The notes: generated by a model from the letters alone, not told the origin. DNA of 64,000 nucleotides from Anaeramoeba flamelloides (GCA_027625915.1 JANTQA010000008.1:5201501-5265500); one strand, 5' to 3'. Counted from the stretch's first letter, positions 11,044-22,718 are shown. A program made the numbers and translations.

Positions 11044-13806
11044 TTAATAATTCAATTTTTTTTTCCTGGCTTCTGCTTCCTTTCGTTTTTGGCATTTAGG
11101 GCAGTATTGTGGTGTATCTAGTATTTCGTTGTATTGTTCGTAGCGTTCTCTAGTAAACCCGATTGTTTGGTTGCATACTATAGTTGAGCATAATATTTTA
11201 TAAAATTGTGAAGTGATGATTTGCGTTGTATGTTTTTCAATATCTTCTTGATGATTTATTCGATCGTGTATTGGTATTGTTTTAATTGACTGGGATATTG
11301 AATATCCTTTAATTATTTTTCGTATTTTAATGTGCATATTAAATGAGGAGCTTAAAACAAATAAACTGAAGTTATTGAAAATTCTCTTTTTTTCCCCCAT
11401 TTTCTCTGACAAAAAATTATTCTCAAAGTTGATGCATTTGCCTTGAATAAATGGGCTTGCGGTGACCCTGATCCCAAAGTACGGGCTATTTTTGTTGGTA
11501 AATTCTACAATCATTTTTGGTGCGACATCAAATGAAAAATTTATATTATTGTTAATGTTATGTTTTAAATATTGTTTTGCAAATGATTTACAGATTGCTG
11601 TATTTTTTATTTCTTTCAAATTGCTTTTATAATTTGCTTTAAGAGTTGTAATTTTGTGTGGGACTTTGGCAATCAAAACCGACCCCATCCCATCTCTCAG
11701 TAAAAATAAATCGTTTTTTGCTGTTGTGTGATATTTATAAGGATACAGTGCCATTGCTCTATTCTCGTGTCGATATCTACAATTTTCATGCAAGATTACC
11801 TTGTATTTCTTTGTTTTGTAATCCTTAGGTGTTGCATTCATTTTGATGTATGTTATTTTGACAATCTCGGAAAAATAGGGTCGTAAAAATGTTTTTAATG
11901 GGGAATTACTATGAAATACATTAAACATCATTTTTTCTGCAAAGATTAAAAATTTTTCCTTGATGTTATTTGTTTCAAATTTATAATTACATCGTAAATG
12001 GATGTCCGTTGGTGTTAGATAGATTTTTTTGTTTTGTTTTTCATCTTTTCCTACAATTGTTTTGGAAGATCTCGAATTATTGTATTCTTTTTGATTCATA
12101 ATGTCTTTTTCGTTTTCATTTTCATTTTCGTTTTCATTTTCGTTTTCGTTTTCATTGTCATTGTCATTGTAATTTTCTTTTTCTTTTCCATTCCTATCTG
12201 AATCTCTATTTCTCGTTTTTGTTTTATTATTGATTCTCAATTTCAAATATTCATGTAAATTGGGAATATATAGAAATATTTGTGTCATTAACTCAATTAA
12301 TTTATCAAGGTTTTTGTGGAAAATTCGAATATAGATGGGATTTCGATATATGCACTTAAAAAACTGCGAATACTGTGTAATGAGTTGCGAAGAGAGCTCC
12401 TTTTCGATCTTATAGTCTTCTTCGTCGCCATCTCTCTGGGCGTGTTTATTTGTTTCTGTTTTGGGGTTGATGCCATATCTTGGCTTCCGAGCATAATTAT
12501 AAATCGAGATCAGATAGAAATAAAGATTTTGCTTTTGTAATGTTTTGATGGTATTCCCATTCTTTTTATCGATTTGGAATTTCATTAAATTTTCATGGTT
12601 TTCGAATAATAACAGGTGTTTAAGTGAAGCGTTTCCCCAAGACAATTTATTTACAATTTTGATAACCCTTGTGAAATTAAAATTCCTTGTTGTAATTTCT
12701 TTTTCATACAAAACATTAATTTTTAATTGCTTATAAAATTCAGGTCTTTGGAAATCAATAATACTAACAACGGTTTTGGAATTCCCTTCTTTAGGCATTA
12801 AATAATTGACGAAAGCGATTTTGATTTCTAAATTTTCGTTTGTCACAATCGACGAAATTTTTTCAATTAGCGATTTCAAGTATTCGTGTAATGTTTCTGT
12901 CCAATGATTTTGGCCTCCTCTTTTATAGTCTGGGAACATAAAGACAATTTTGTGTGAGGGCTTTGGATCACACTTTTGGATTTGCCTTGAAGATAAGAAT
13001 GATTCGTTATTAAGAATTAGTTCCTTATTTGTTTCTTCTTCTTCTTCTTCTTCTTCTTCTTCTTTAGATTCCTCTTCGTTGCTGTATTCGCTCGATCCGG
13101 GTATTTTATAGAAGAGTAATTCAGTGTTGATGGGATCTGAATCATAGAATTGTGTTTGTTGGTTTTGGATGTATTCTATACCTTGTTTGATTTCCTTTAT
13201 TATTGTGATATCAGAAATGCTCTTGTTTTGTGGTGTAAATTCGGTACGTGATTTTATTTTTGTTGCAGTTTTTGTTTCTTGCTTTACTTTACTTTTAGAG
13301 CCTGAGTTCAATTTTGTTTCAAATTTGGATTGCCCAACTCCAGTGTCAGTGTTAGTTTCAAGATCGCTATCAGTGACGGCATCAGGATCACTGTCAGTTT
13401 CGTTTTCACTACTTTCACTATCACTTTCTTTTACTAATTCGATTTCTTTTGTTTTTGTCAAGTTTGTATTGTTTTGTTTTTCTTTTTCTTTTTCTTTTTC
13501 TTTTTCGTTTTCTTGTAATTCCGAACTAGAGTCATTTTGTTTTTCAGATCCAGATTCGTCCGATTTAGATTCACCAGTCCCAGTCCCCGTTTCATCTTCG
13601 GAGCTAGATTCGGTTTCAGTTTCGGTTTCAGTTTCAGTTTCAGATTCAGCATTAGTTTCAGATCCAAGATCAGAAGATGAAGATGAAGATGAATTTGATT
13701 CTTTTTTTTCAATCTCAGTATTGTTAGTCATATTAGAATCTATTTCAGAGCTTAAAGGTGTAAAAGAGCTGTTTTGTGAACCTTGTTTACTGTTTTTACT
13801 CAACAT
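11044..13806 (-). CDS. Divergent vWA plus alpha-kinase protein (VwkA-like), predicted inactive, 920 aa
   Basis: This is a single exon starting MLSKNSKQGS and ending with TAA. Residues 1-280 are Ser/Glu/Thr-rich, with ETETETE, EKEKEKEK and poly-Glu runs. Residues about 280-410 follow the vWA fold of VwkA-type kinases: KIVFMF, then IKIAFVNY, a V-x-x-IDF strand, and LSWGNASLKHLLLF. The metal-binding DxSxS/T motif is replaced by FPDYKRGG. An Asn/Glu repeat lies near 545-567. Residues about 655-900 resemble an alpha-kinase N-lobe: SVLIAKVP supplies the strand Lys, AICKSFAKQYLKHN the helix, and ASPFIQGKCINFENNF matches the VEPYIxGxxxKYNNN block. I cannot find the C-lobe catalytic Asp (V-x-D-I-Q-G), the DPQ motif or the GNLGxxG loop. 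The last 20 residues carry CPKCQKRK. Known VwkA-type proteins act on contractile vacuole and myosin functions; this copy is inferred to be a pseudokinase. Confidence 0.68.
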   Translation of the reverse strand: MLSKNSKQGSQNSSFTPLSSEIDSNMTNNTEIEKKESNSSSSSSSDLGSETNAESETETETETETESSSEDETGTGTGESKSDESGSEKQNDSSSELQENEKEKEKEKEKQNNTNLTKTKEIELVKESDSESSENETDSDPDAVTDSDLETNTDTGVGQSKFETKLNSGSKSKVKQETKTATKIKSRTEFTPQNKSISDITIIKEIKQGIEYIQNQQTQFYDSDPINTELLFYKIPGSSEYSNEEESKEEEEEEEEEETNKELILNNESFLSSRQIQKCDPKPSHKIVFMFPDYKRGGQNHWTETLHEYLKSLIEKISSIVTNENLEIKIAFVNYLMPKEGNSKTVVSIIDFQRPEFYKQLKINVLYEKEITTRNFNFTRVIKIVNKLSWGNASLKHLLLFENHENLMKFQIDKKNGNTIKTLQKQNLYFYLISIYNYARKPRYGINPKTETNKHAQRDGDEEDYKIEKELSSQLITQYSQFFKCIYRNPIYIRIFHKNLDKLIELMTQIFLYIPNLHEYLKLRINNKTKTRNRDSDRNGKEKENYNDNDNENENENENENENENEKDIMNQKEYNNSRSSKTIVGKDEKQNKKIYLTPTDIHLRCNYKFETNNIKEKFLIFAEKMMFNVFHSNSPLKTFLRPYFSEIVKITYIKMNATPKDYKTKKYKVILHENCRYRHENRAMALYPYKYHTTAKNDLFLLRDGMGSVLIAKVPHKITTLKANYKSNLKEIKNTAICKSFAKQYLKHNINNNINFSFDVAPKMIVEFTNKNSPYFGIRVTASPFIQGKCINFENNFLSEKMGEKKRIFNNFSLFVLSSSFNMHIKIRKIIKGYSISQSIKTIPIHDRINHQEDIEKHTTQIITSQFYKILCSTIVCNQTIGFTRERYEQYNEILDTPQYCPKCQKRKEAEARKKKLNY

Positions 13807-14579
13807 AAGAGAGCAAAATAAATAATTTAAAAAATGATTTAAAGTTATGTTGTTAAATCAAATAATTAAAAATTGACGAAAAAAACCACAACAAAAAATT
13901 ACTCTAATTCTCGACTTTTCAATATTTTATCGTAATACTGGAAAAAGAAAAACTTGGAGTTAATACTCTTTCAATAAATTGATAAAGTATATTTTTTGTT
14001 TAAACAAACAGCCATTATTTTAGATTAATTCCAAGAATATTTTTTAAAATAATTTCAGTACTAGTTTTTGAAGTAAAAATGGGATTATATTTTTGTTTCC
14101 TTTTCCATATTTTTCTTTTTTAAATTGAGAGTTATCAATGAAGATTGTAATTTAAAAACTCTATTCGAAAAAGGAAATTGAAAATGAAGTTAAAAGTTTT
14201 CCCATTTGTAATTCAAATACTAGTATGGAAATTATTTTAAAGATACAAAGTTCTTTAGATTTATTGTCCTCCAAAGGTTTCAGACTTTATATTTGATTTA
14301 TTATTATGACTTCTCTTCAAATATAAGTATCAAACTGAAAAAAGATATAATAAAAACTTTTACCAAAATATTTTATTCGTTGTAAAAATAAGATTTCACC
14401 AGCCCGTTAAGAAAAAAATATTCTTTTTTTCACATTACAAAGTATTTTTTTGATTTTTTTTCAATTAAATTCTTCTTTAATTTGTATTGATCGGTTAGGT
14501 TTGATCACCAAAAAAAAAAAAAAAATCGTAAAAGTAAAAACTTGAGAGAGAAAAAAGTAAAATTTTGTATTTTTATAAA
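13807..14579. other. AT-rich stretch upstream of the vWA/alpha-kinase gene
   Basis: This should hold that gene's promoter and 5' leader on the minus strand. No conserved box was recognised. A short block near 14195 (CCCATTTGTAATTCAAATA) recurs near 18365 and 59422 and may mark the end of another degraded repeat. Confidence 0.35.
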
Positions 14580-14885
14580 AATTTTCATGTTTTAGGGAAT
14601 TAGCCACTACCACACAGAAGCCGAAAAGGAAAAAAATAAGTTCCAGTTACAGGTCAATCATATTAATTCTCAAAAACCCAAAGGTCTTGAAAAAATCGAT
14701 TAATAAAGTAGTAAAATATATGAATATTTATCTCATTAATAAAAAATAATCTTTGTATTCGCAAAAACCCAAGAATTTTAGAAAAAAATCTACATTTTGT
14801 TACAAATTTAAAGATTGGGTTATCAATATTCAGACCCCAAAGTCTGCATAATATCTTTGTTAAAAATTTTGTCTCAAAATGTCGA
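14580..14885 (+). repeat. Dispersed repeat V, copy 2
   Basis: This is similar to 7795-8086 and 24425-24762, in the same orientation. It is followed within about 15 bp by a copy of palindromic MITE P, so the two may have been mobilised into the same neighbourhood. Confidence 0.5.
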
Positions 14886-14898
14886 TTAGTTTTGATTG

Positions 14899-15101
14899 TT
14901 ACCGTTAGTTACACTTTTAAGACACAATCTTCAACAATTATAGATACATAATAAAAAATCCCAAATGAAGGAACAAAATTCAGATTCTAGGAAAATAATT
15001 TGTGTTTAAAAAAAAAATCCAAATTTTGTGCCATAATTTGAATTTTTTTTGCAGCTTAAATGTCTTTGAAAGTTTGTACCTAAAATTTGAAACTGACTGT
15101 A
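14899..15101 (+). mobile_element. Palindromic MITE P (degraded copy, about 200 bp)
   Basis: Two complementary arms of about 70 bp flank a short A/T centre. The left end resembles CAGCCAGTTCCACTTTTAAG and the right end is its complement ending AACTGACTGTA. The TA at the edge suits Tc1/mariner-type insertion. Better copies are at 25067-25266 and 63219-63416, and a split one is at 41887-42710. Confidence 0.65.
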
Positions 15102-16799
15102 AGGGTTAGATGAAAGTATCATTTAATCTGTTAAAGAGAGAATTTTGAAGTGAGTAAATTAGAAAATTCCAATCCAACGGGTGTTTAAGATTGATAAATT
15201 CAACAGAAGTAATTGAAATTTCAGTTATTTTTCTGAAAGAAAAAAGAGGAGAACAACAAAAAAAATATGGGAAGGGAAAAATACAGAAAGGCAAAAAAAA
15301 AAACTAGGGGTGTTTTTAAAAGTTCAAATAATTTGATAAAATATCTTTTTTTTCAATCTGTGATCTAACCCAATCTAAGAAAATAAAAAAATGATGAACA
15401 AAAAAAAATACAAATCAATAAAAAAATTAGAATTTATTAGTAATTCTTTATTTATCATTGAAGATATTTTTTTTTTTTTTTTAGAACTAAATGGTTGAAT
15501 TTAATTAAATTGTGGATTAACATTGTTTTATTGAATATAAAAATTAATTTACTATCCTTAAACAGAGACCAAATTGTCCATCTTTTCAATTATATCCATT
15601 TCCGCACATTTTCCAAAAAAAATATATAAAAATTTTTATTTCACTTTGTATTAAATAATTAATTCTGATATTTAGACAAAATTATTTTTAAAAAAACTTT
15701 ATGGTCGAGATAAGGTCTATTTTGGGATTTATGTGATAATAAATTCATAAAAAATTGTAAAATTCTTCAAAAATGAATTTTAATAGCTTTTTGAAAGATA
15801 TAAGTTAATAATAAAATTCTTTTTCTTTTGTCTAAATCAAATGGGGGGGGGGGGGGAGGGTAAAAGAATTCTAAATTTTACAATATTTGTCAATAAAATA
15901 ATGTTTTTATAAAACTTATCAATTTTAAATACATTTTATTCATATTTTAGGTATATAATCTCTTTCTTTTGTGTATTTATTAAAAATTATTTACTTAAAA
16001 TGTCAAAAATAAATTATATATATATATATATCACGGGTATTGCAATTTTTTGTTTAAAAAGCACAAAATATTTTAAAAATCTATTGGTTCGATTTTTTAC
16101 AAGTTTTTTTGTTTCTTTTGTTGTTTTATTTTTTAATTTTTTGAAAAAGATCTCGAATTCTTTTGAAATCATACTTTTCTTTTTTAGGGTGTTAAAATAT
16201 CCAAACAAAAAAACTTAAAAATAACAAAAAAGTTGGGGGGGGCAATTATCTGTGGGTAGTACATAATTACCTTAAAAGTAAAGAAAAACAATGAGTATTA
16301 GCAATTTCCCATTTAAGTGTGAGGAACTTGATATTTAAAACTATAAAAATAATTTGAATTTCTCTTTAGAAAACATTGGGGTAATACAAAGTATTTTTTC
16401 CATTTAAAACTCTTGAAAATTGAAAACTCTTAAAACATTTAGTTAAAAAATATTTTTTTTTAAAAAAAATACCAGTTTGGGAAGAAAAGTGGTAAAATTT
16501 TAACTTTTTTATTAATTCCAAATTTGATGAGATTACCTACTTTTTTGTGTTTTCGTTATAAATATAATAGCTAGCTAATTATATTAAAAGAGATATTATT
16601 TTTATGGATTTTTCTTAATTTTTTTTTTTTGAATCATAAAAAAATCAAAAAAAATAAAAAAAGAAATATATTTTTTTGGAAATAAATATTAAAAGAAATT
16701 AAATTACATTAAGAAGCTAGAAAACATCAAAAAATCTTCTAGTGAATTTAATAACAAATTAAAAAAATTGGCCGTCTCTTGAATTTATCAAGTCAACGA
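15102..16799. other. AT-rich stretch with a 14-bp G run, no gene seen
   Basis: The stretch is mostly A/T homopolymer. A run of 14 G lies at 15843-15856, and a shorter one near 16233. Overlapping open frames at about 16000-16218 on both strands are A/T artefacts rich in Phe, Lys and Ile and were not accepted as genes. Confidence 0.4.
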
Positions 16800-18110
16800 A
16801 AATTTTGATTACTATTATTGCAAAATCTTTTTAAGGCTAATTTCTGAAAAGAATTGTTGTTTTTCAAAGATTGATTCGTTTTTCTCATTTTTGAAAATTT
16901 CAAAATCCAAATTATTTCTAAATTAATCAAAAAAATATTTTCTTTGAAAGAAGAAAGAAATCTATTATTTTCATTGTGGAGTTAAAAAGTATGATTTTAA
17001 AATAAAATCAATAATTTGTATAATAACACAGTCTAAAAAATAATCTTAGCTTTTAAGAAAATTAGAATAATTAATTAAACTTGAAAAAAATCATAATTTA
17101 TTGATACAAAAAATAGCTCAAATCATTTTTTTCTGTGGATTGAATGAAAAAATATCAGAAAAAAAAATTCAAATTAGAAATTCTCCCAAAATACTTTTTT
17201 AAAAGCTGGAAAATTAAAAATAATTTAAATAAAAAGAAATACTTTTATATTTGATTATTTTTAATCAATAATTAATAAAACAATTTTAATTATTTCAGTG
17301 GACTATTGGTAACCCAAAGATTAAAAATATTGATAGGTCTTATTATTATTTCTAATTTTTTAATATCCTTTGAACTTTAAGTCTGTATCCATTATAGTTG
17401 GGATAAAACCCACTAAACACAATTTTAGATTTTCAGGGGGGGGTGCCGTAGTGTGCCTAGGTTTTCCAGATTTCAAAAGAATATAAAAAAATCTTGATTT
17501 TAATCAATTCTTTTAAATTCAGGAAAACCTAACGGTAAACAGGTAGTAATTTTGTTGAATCAACTCTTCTCACCAATAAAAAAAAATTCTCATTTTTTTA
17601 AATATTTTCAAACAGATAAAAACTAATTCAAATAAATAATTCTGATAAAAAAAATAAAGATATTATCAAAAACTCGTTTGAATACAAACGTTTCCTTGTT
17701 CTTACTCTGAATATTTGAAAAAGAATATTACCTAATCTTTAAAATTTCAAGATATTTAATAAATATTTGTGAATAAAATAAATGATCAATGCTTTTAGAT
17801 CCTTACGGATTTAATATTTGATATATTTTTATTGTATTTTTTAAAATAAGATTTAATTCCATTGTTATTGGTTCATACAAATTATCAATAAATTCCTATA
17901 AGTAAGATTTCTTCAAAATTAAAAATGTTTTGCAAATTTTACTTTTTATTTTTTGATCTAAAAATCAAATAAAAAAGGATCTTGATCTTTTAACTGAAAA
18001 TTTCATTGGGGGAAATGAACTCTTTGAAAAATGATAACTCATCTCTCTAACATTGATTAATCGATTTGCACATTTCGTTTAATTGTATAATTGTTTAAAT
18101 TATTATTCTA
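16800..18110. repeat. Large dispersed repeat: arm block plus K block, copy 1
   Basis: The segment 16800-17300 resembles 37080-37560 and, inverted, 39230-39600. A landmark is TTCTCCCAAAATACTTTTTT near 17185. The segment 17690-18060 is an inverted match to 38105-38480, sharing GAGATGAGTTATCATTTTTC. Read as the reverse complement of the structure at 37.1-39.6 kb, the order arm then K is the same, so this looks like a partial copy missing one arm. Confidence 0.5.
17458..17531. repeat. Hairpin repeat H, copy at 17.5 kb
   Basis: This is a 74-bp inverted repeat. The left arm TAGGTTTTCCAGATTTCAAA is complemented by the right arm ending ATTCAGGAAAACCTA, with an A/T loop between. It is one of at least seven such hairpins in the window. 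Confidence 0.65.
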
Positions 18111-18703
18111 TTACCCATGGTATATATAGATATATAAGAGTTGCTATCCCCTTCAAGGGAATAATAATATATAAAAAAAAAATCAAAAACAAATTTTATT
18201 TTCAAAAAAATATTACTGGTATTTGAATTATAAATCGGAAATTTTTTTCACTTCATTTTTCATATTTCCTGTTTTCTTAAATTAGGTTCCCAAAAGAAGT
18301 GGATTGTAATTTGTGGCTCTATAAAAAGGGATATTGTAAATCAATTTAAATTTTTTCCAATTTAGAATTCAAATAACAGTATATAAAAAAAAAAATTAAA
18401 CGTCAATACATCCGTGGTGTAATCTGGTAACATATCTTTTAACTGGGTGCCGTGTTACTGTTTAAATGGTTTATAATATGAATTGTCACATTTCTTCAAT
18501 TTTTCTACGTAGTGTGATATAATTATCAAAAATTAATACAATATAACCTACTACTATTTTGAAGAAACCTCAAAAAAAAAAAAAAAAAAATCAATTTTGT
18601 TATTATCCTTTTAAACGATTTTTTTGTAAAATATTGAAAATATAAAAAATGTATGGTTTTTTGTTTTTCATAGAATTTTTTCCAATTATTATAATTCTAT
18701 CTA

Positions 18704-19201
18704 AAGTGGTGAAAAAAATACCTGACATGAAAATAATACAGAACAAGCTTTTTAAATTGTGAATATTTGGAACACTGCTGTTTAATTTGGTTTATTTGAA
18801 ATCAAATCCTTTTATTAAGAAACAATTTTTTTAAATTATAACTCGATCACTCATTAGAATGATGATTAATGAAATCACACTATTTCAAAGCACCATTCAA
18901 TCAATCAAAAAACAAGAATAAAAATCATCACTTTCGAAACAATGTAAACCTCAATAAAACTAGATTGTTTTTTAAAAAGTGGAGATCTACTTATGCTATC
19001 AAACTGTTAATTGTGTATTCTAGAGATATCCAACTGATATGATATTTTAGTGATAATTATTGTCAGATTCATAAAAAAATAGTTAATTAATAAAAAGGAT
19101 TTTATTGAAAATAAAAAGAATTATACAACAATTTCCCTAATACTCGTAATTAAAAACCTTTTCCGGGATTATTTTCATGCCCAGGATTTTTTTCCCTACT
19201 A
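18704..19201. mobile_element. MITE Z copy 1 (498 bp, TA-flanked)
   Basis: Flanked by TA on both sides. The termini are inverted repeats of about 60 bp: the left end has GTGGTGAAAAAAATACCTG, and the right end reads AGGATTTTTTTCCCTACTA. It has no coding capacity. The second copy, 31669-32167, is 499 bp and also TA-flanked, inside element X. This is a non-autonomous Tc1/mariner-type element. Confidence 0.8.
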
Positions 19202-19947
19202 TACTAGAAATATTTTAGAAATTTATAAAGCTTTTTTATATGATCAATTGTAATTTCCCAATATTTTTTATATGAAGTGTTTTTTGTTTCCTTGCTAATA
19301 ATTAAAACGTACTGTTCCAGATACTTGATATAACATTATAAAAATAAAATTTCTGAAATTTTTCCTTGATAATTGGGTCCCTATTTGGTTATTTTTTTAG
19401 CTTCTTGGGCAGTTGCATTATAAAATGGAATTATTTAATAAAAAGATATACGTTATTGAGCATATTCAATTAATTACAAATTCAAAAAAAAACAAGTCCA
19501 AAAAGTATAAAAACAAATTTCAAAAGAAATTCCATTTTTTTAATTTTTTTTTTCTTGTTCAAATGAGACATCTAACCTGGGGTCAAGTATTACAGTTACT
19601 ATTTGTTTCAAAATAAATCAAACATTATTTTCATTCGGTTTTCCAAATAAATATTTTAAAAATCCTCATAACATTTCAATATTAATATTTCTAAAAACTA
19701 TTTAAATTACTATTTTACATTTTAGAAATGGGTACGTTGGGTGATTCATTGCAATTCTTTATAAATGTTATTATTTTGAAAAGTAGAATGAAAATATTGA
19801 TCTTTTTAGTAAACAATTAAAAGTAATCACAAAATAAAAAGATCAAAATTTTCATTCAACTTTATTAAAAAACACACCTCACTCAAGAATTAAGAACCAA
19901 CATACTTCCCAATTCTAAAAAACAGTAATGAATGATTTTAGCTTGAT

Positions 19948-20126
19948 TTAAGGGACTATCTCGATTATTTTTTTTTTTTGGTCAATTTCTAAATAAAGTT
20001 TCCTTTTCTAGAAATATATGTAATATTGGAAATAAACAGGGTTTTCAAATCGAAGTAATTGGCAAATAATTTTCAGAGTCTCTATTAAGTTTAGGTAAAA
20101 AAATTTAATAGAGATCAGTCCCTTAA
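19948..20126. mobile_element. TTAA-flanked MITE, about 180 bp, copy 1
   Basis: The copy is bounded by TTAA at 19948-19951 and 20123-20126. The left terminus reads TTAAGGGACTATCTCGATTA and the right terminus is its approximate complement ending GATCAGTCCCTTAA. Other copies are at 27610-27803 and 40367-40547. The TTAA target suggests a piggyBac-type element. Confidence 0.75.
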
Positions 20127-20264
20127 GAATTAACAATTTGATAGGTTATAATGTGTTATAAAATCTATATTTGGGAAAGCTGAATGAAAATTTTGTTACA
20201 TTTAATATGCAACAAATAGTATACTCAAACCCAAATGAATTTTGAAGGTTAATTTATTGTGGTT

Positions 20265-21634
20265 TTAAGGGAGTAGCCACGGTAAAGAAAAATTTTTCAC
20301 TTTTTTGCAATTCTGAAGAGGATCAGAAAATAACATTTTTTACTTTGGTTGTAACTCATTGATTTTTATTATTTAAAGTACTTCATTCATTAGATTTTTT
20401 AATTTTTTTTTTCAAAGTCTCAAAGAAATTGCCACAATAGAATGTTGAGTTGAATTGCTTAAAATAGTGTTTTGAATGTTGAATAACTTATCTTTTATCC
20501 TTCTCTCGACATTCTATTGTGGCATTTAATTTTTTCCTTTTTTTATTTTTTCATCATTTTTGAATTTTTTTGATCCTGAAAACATAAAGCAATTAGAAAG
20601 ATTTTTTTATTAGTGGCATTTGGGATTAATGGATTTTGTTTAAAAAGAACAACAACATTACAATTGAAACAATCATAAAAGGAAACATAAATGGGACTTA
20701 AATAACTAGAAGGATTCCAAAATATCATAATTAAGTCAAATTATTACTTGTTAGGATTTTAAATCGTTGGGTTTAGTGGAATTGGAGAAGTGAATATGAT
20801 TATATGTTATCAAAGTTTAAACCACAAAATAGCTACAAGTTTTATTCTAAGAATCTGAAATTATCTTCTCCCAAAAAAAAAACTAAACCCCCATTCCAAA
20901 AATTTGGACACATTCTAAAATCAAAAATTGGAAAACAAAAACACAACTTATTATATTTTTCCAAATGTAATATAAAATCATATTTAAGTAACATAGGATT
21001 AATGGTTTTTTAAGTAATCTTTTTCATCCAAATATAAGAAAACAATATAAAATAAAAAATCAAAACAAGTGTGTCAAAAATAAGGAAACGAGCTGAAATG
21101 AAAGAGTTTGAACAAAAAATATATTGGTAGATTTGTTAAAATTACACCAACAATGGTTGATCGATCAAATGATAAGATACCATGCACCGGTTGTATGTGG
21201 GGTTTTCAATTTAAGAAACTCAACTGTAACCATCTATCAACCATCTATAAAAAGATTCCAGATCTAACGAAACAGATTAAGCAACTTGAAAAATAGAAAA
21301 TGAAAACAAAAACAAAAAAGACAAAAAATGAAATAGTTTGTTAAATTAAAATTACTTCTCAATTGAATGTAAATCATGTTATTGTTATTTTTCCAACTGT
21401 TTAAACTGTGTCCAAATTGATGGAATTAAGATTATTTTAATAAAAAAAAAAAAAACTATTTTATCAATATAATCTCTTTTTTTTTATTGTTGAACATTAC
21501 TAAAATTAAAATATCAAATAATTTTTTTAAAAAAATTTTTAGAGGATCTACGATCACACGCCACTAAAATAAAATGTTCTTATCTCATCTCTCTCAAATT
21601 TTTATCATGTCTTATGGTGTAGCTACTCCCTTAA
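20265..21634 (+). mobile_element. Element X copy A (1.37 kb, TTAA-flanked) carrying nested element Y
   Basis: TTAA lies at both ends (20265-20268 and 21631-21634). Terminal inverted repeats begin TTAAGGGAGTAGCCAC on the left and read GTAGCTACTCCCTTAA on the right. An internal hairpin has GCCACAATAGAATGTTG near 20431 complemented by CGACATTCTATTGTGGC near 20507. Element Y occupies 20886-21432. Copies B (31553-33418) and C (57775-59106) share the outer sequence. No transposase frame is visible. It sits 139 bp after a smaller TTAA MITE that shares the TTAAGGGA terminus. Confidence 0.78.
20886..21432 (-). mobile_element. Element Y nested in X copy A
   Basis: Flanked by TA (20884-20885 and 21433-21434), inverted relative to the copies at 8089 and 46419. 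It contains a 62-codon frame at 21108-21296 on the plus strand that includes VDRSNDKIPC and the helix-like IPDLTKQIKQLEK. Parts of this frame survive in the other three Y copies, so it may be a remnant of a once-coding region of the parent element. Confidence 0.72.
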
Positions 21635-22718
21635 GAAAATATTGAATTATGACTTGAAATTGCTTTTACTTTATTTGAATTTTTCCTATTGTTTTTATTT
21701 AATTTTTGGTTTTTTGAGCAGAAAAAAATTTATCAACTAATTTACACGATTTTTGAGGTAAAAATTTCATTATTGATCTTTTTATTTGCTTTTACTTTTT
21801 TAACTTAAACTTCATGAAATCAATGCCACACTCACTTAGTATTTGTTTATTGTGTCTTCCATTGAATTTAAGGTTAATAAGTAGGTCTTCTATCAACAAA
21901 GTAACATACTTTTTTAATTTGAACAGGACAAATAAATCTCAACGGGTTATGAGAGTTCTATTATATTTGTTGACAAATTTTGGATAATACTCACTTTAAA
22001 TCATATTGTCAGTATAAAAGGGGGTCTATGTAATCTAAACCGTTATAAATTGATGACAAATTGTCATTTAGAAGAAATTACAATACCCTTAATTTATGAC
22101 TTTTTCTTGAATCGAAATTTAAACCAAATATTCCAATTTTAAACCATTCGCTAAATTTAACTCTACTAAAATCCTCAGAATTTTCAAGAATAGTCACCAA
22201 ATTAAATTGGAAAAATTGGCTCGTCAATTAAAAAAAATACTTTTTTTTATAAGATAATTCTTCTCTTAACCAGACAATAGGTCACTCGTTGTCCACTATT
22301 TTTGCCTATCAAGGAAAAAGAAATCTTTTTTTTTCAAAAAGTTATTTTGGTTGGATTCTTTTCTTTCAAAAGTAAACTTTTAATAACCATGAATTTCTTT
22401 ATTGGCCTTTGCTAGGCATAATTTTTCACAAATAATTAGAAACTATATCTGTGGATTGGAAAAAAATTGATGCATTTATTTGAAAAGGACTGTGTTTTGG
22501 GTTTAACAAGAGTGTGTAACTTGGGTTCAAATAACTCAATTTGTTTCTAAAAAAAGAAATTTTGTAATTTTCCAATTTTGTAAGAACATAAGAAAAGAAC
22601 ACTAAGAAATGAAATTACAAACGTTGACTATCAAAAAATAAACATAACAATTTTCATTTTTTTCTTTGATAAAGAAATTATTATTTATATTTTTATTTCT
22701 CTTCTTTTCGGAATTAAT
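21635..22718. other. Intergenic stretch before the RNase T2 gene
   Basis: No gene or recognised repeat. The last 60 bases before the ATG are T/C-rich and could form the promoter and short leader of the RNase gene; no specific box was recognised. Confidence 0.4.

Noticed and set aside
13169-13825. 218-codon plus-strand frame rich in Ser/Phe/Val
   Set aside because: It is the antisense shadow of the Glu/Ser-rich N-terminus of the vWA/alpha-kinase gene.
18404-18475. tRNA-like sequence around TCCGTGGTGTAATCTGG
   Set aside because: It resembles a tRNA D arm and A box, but there is no complementary acceptor strand, no convincing anticodon stem and only a poor B box. It could be a tRNA fossil or SINE head; not enough to annotate.
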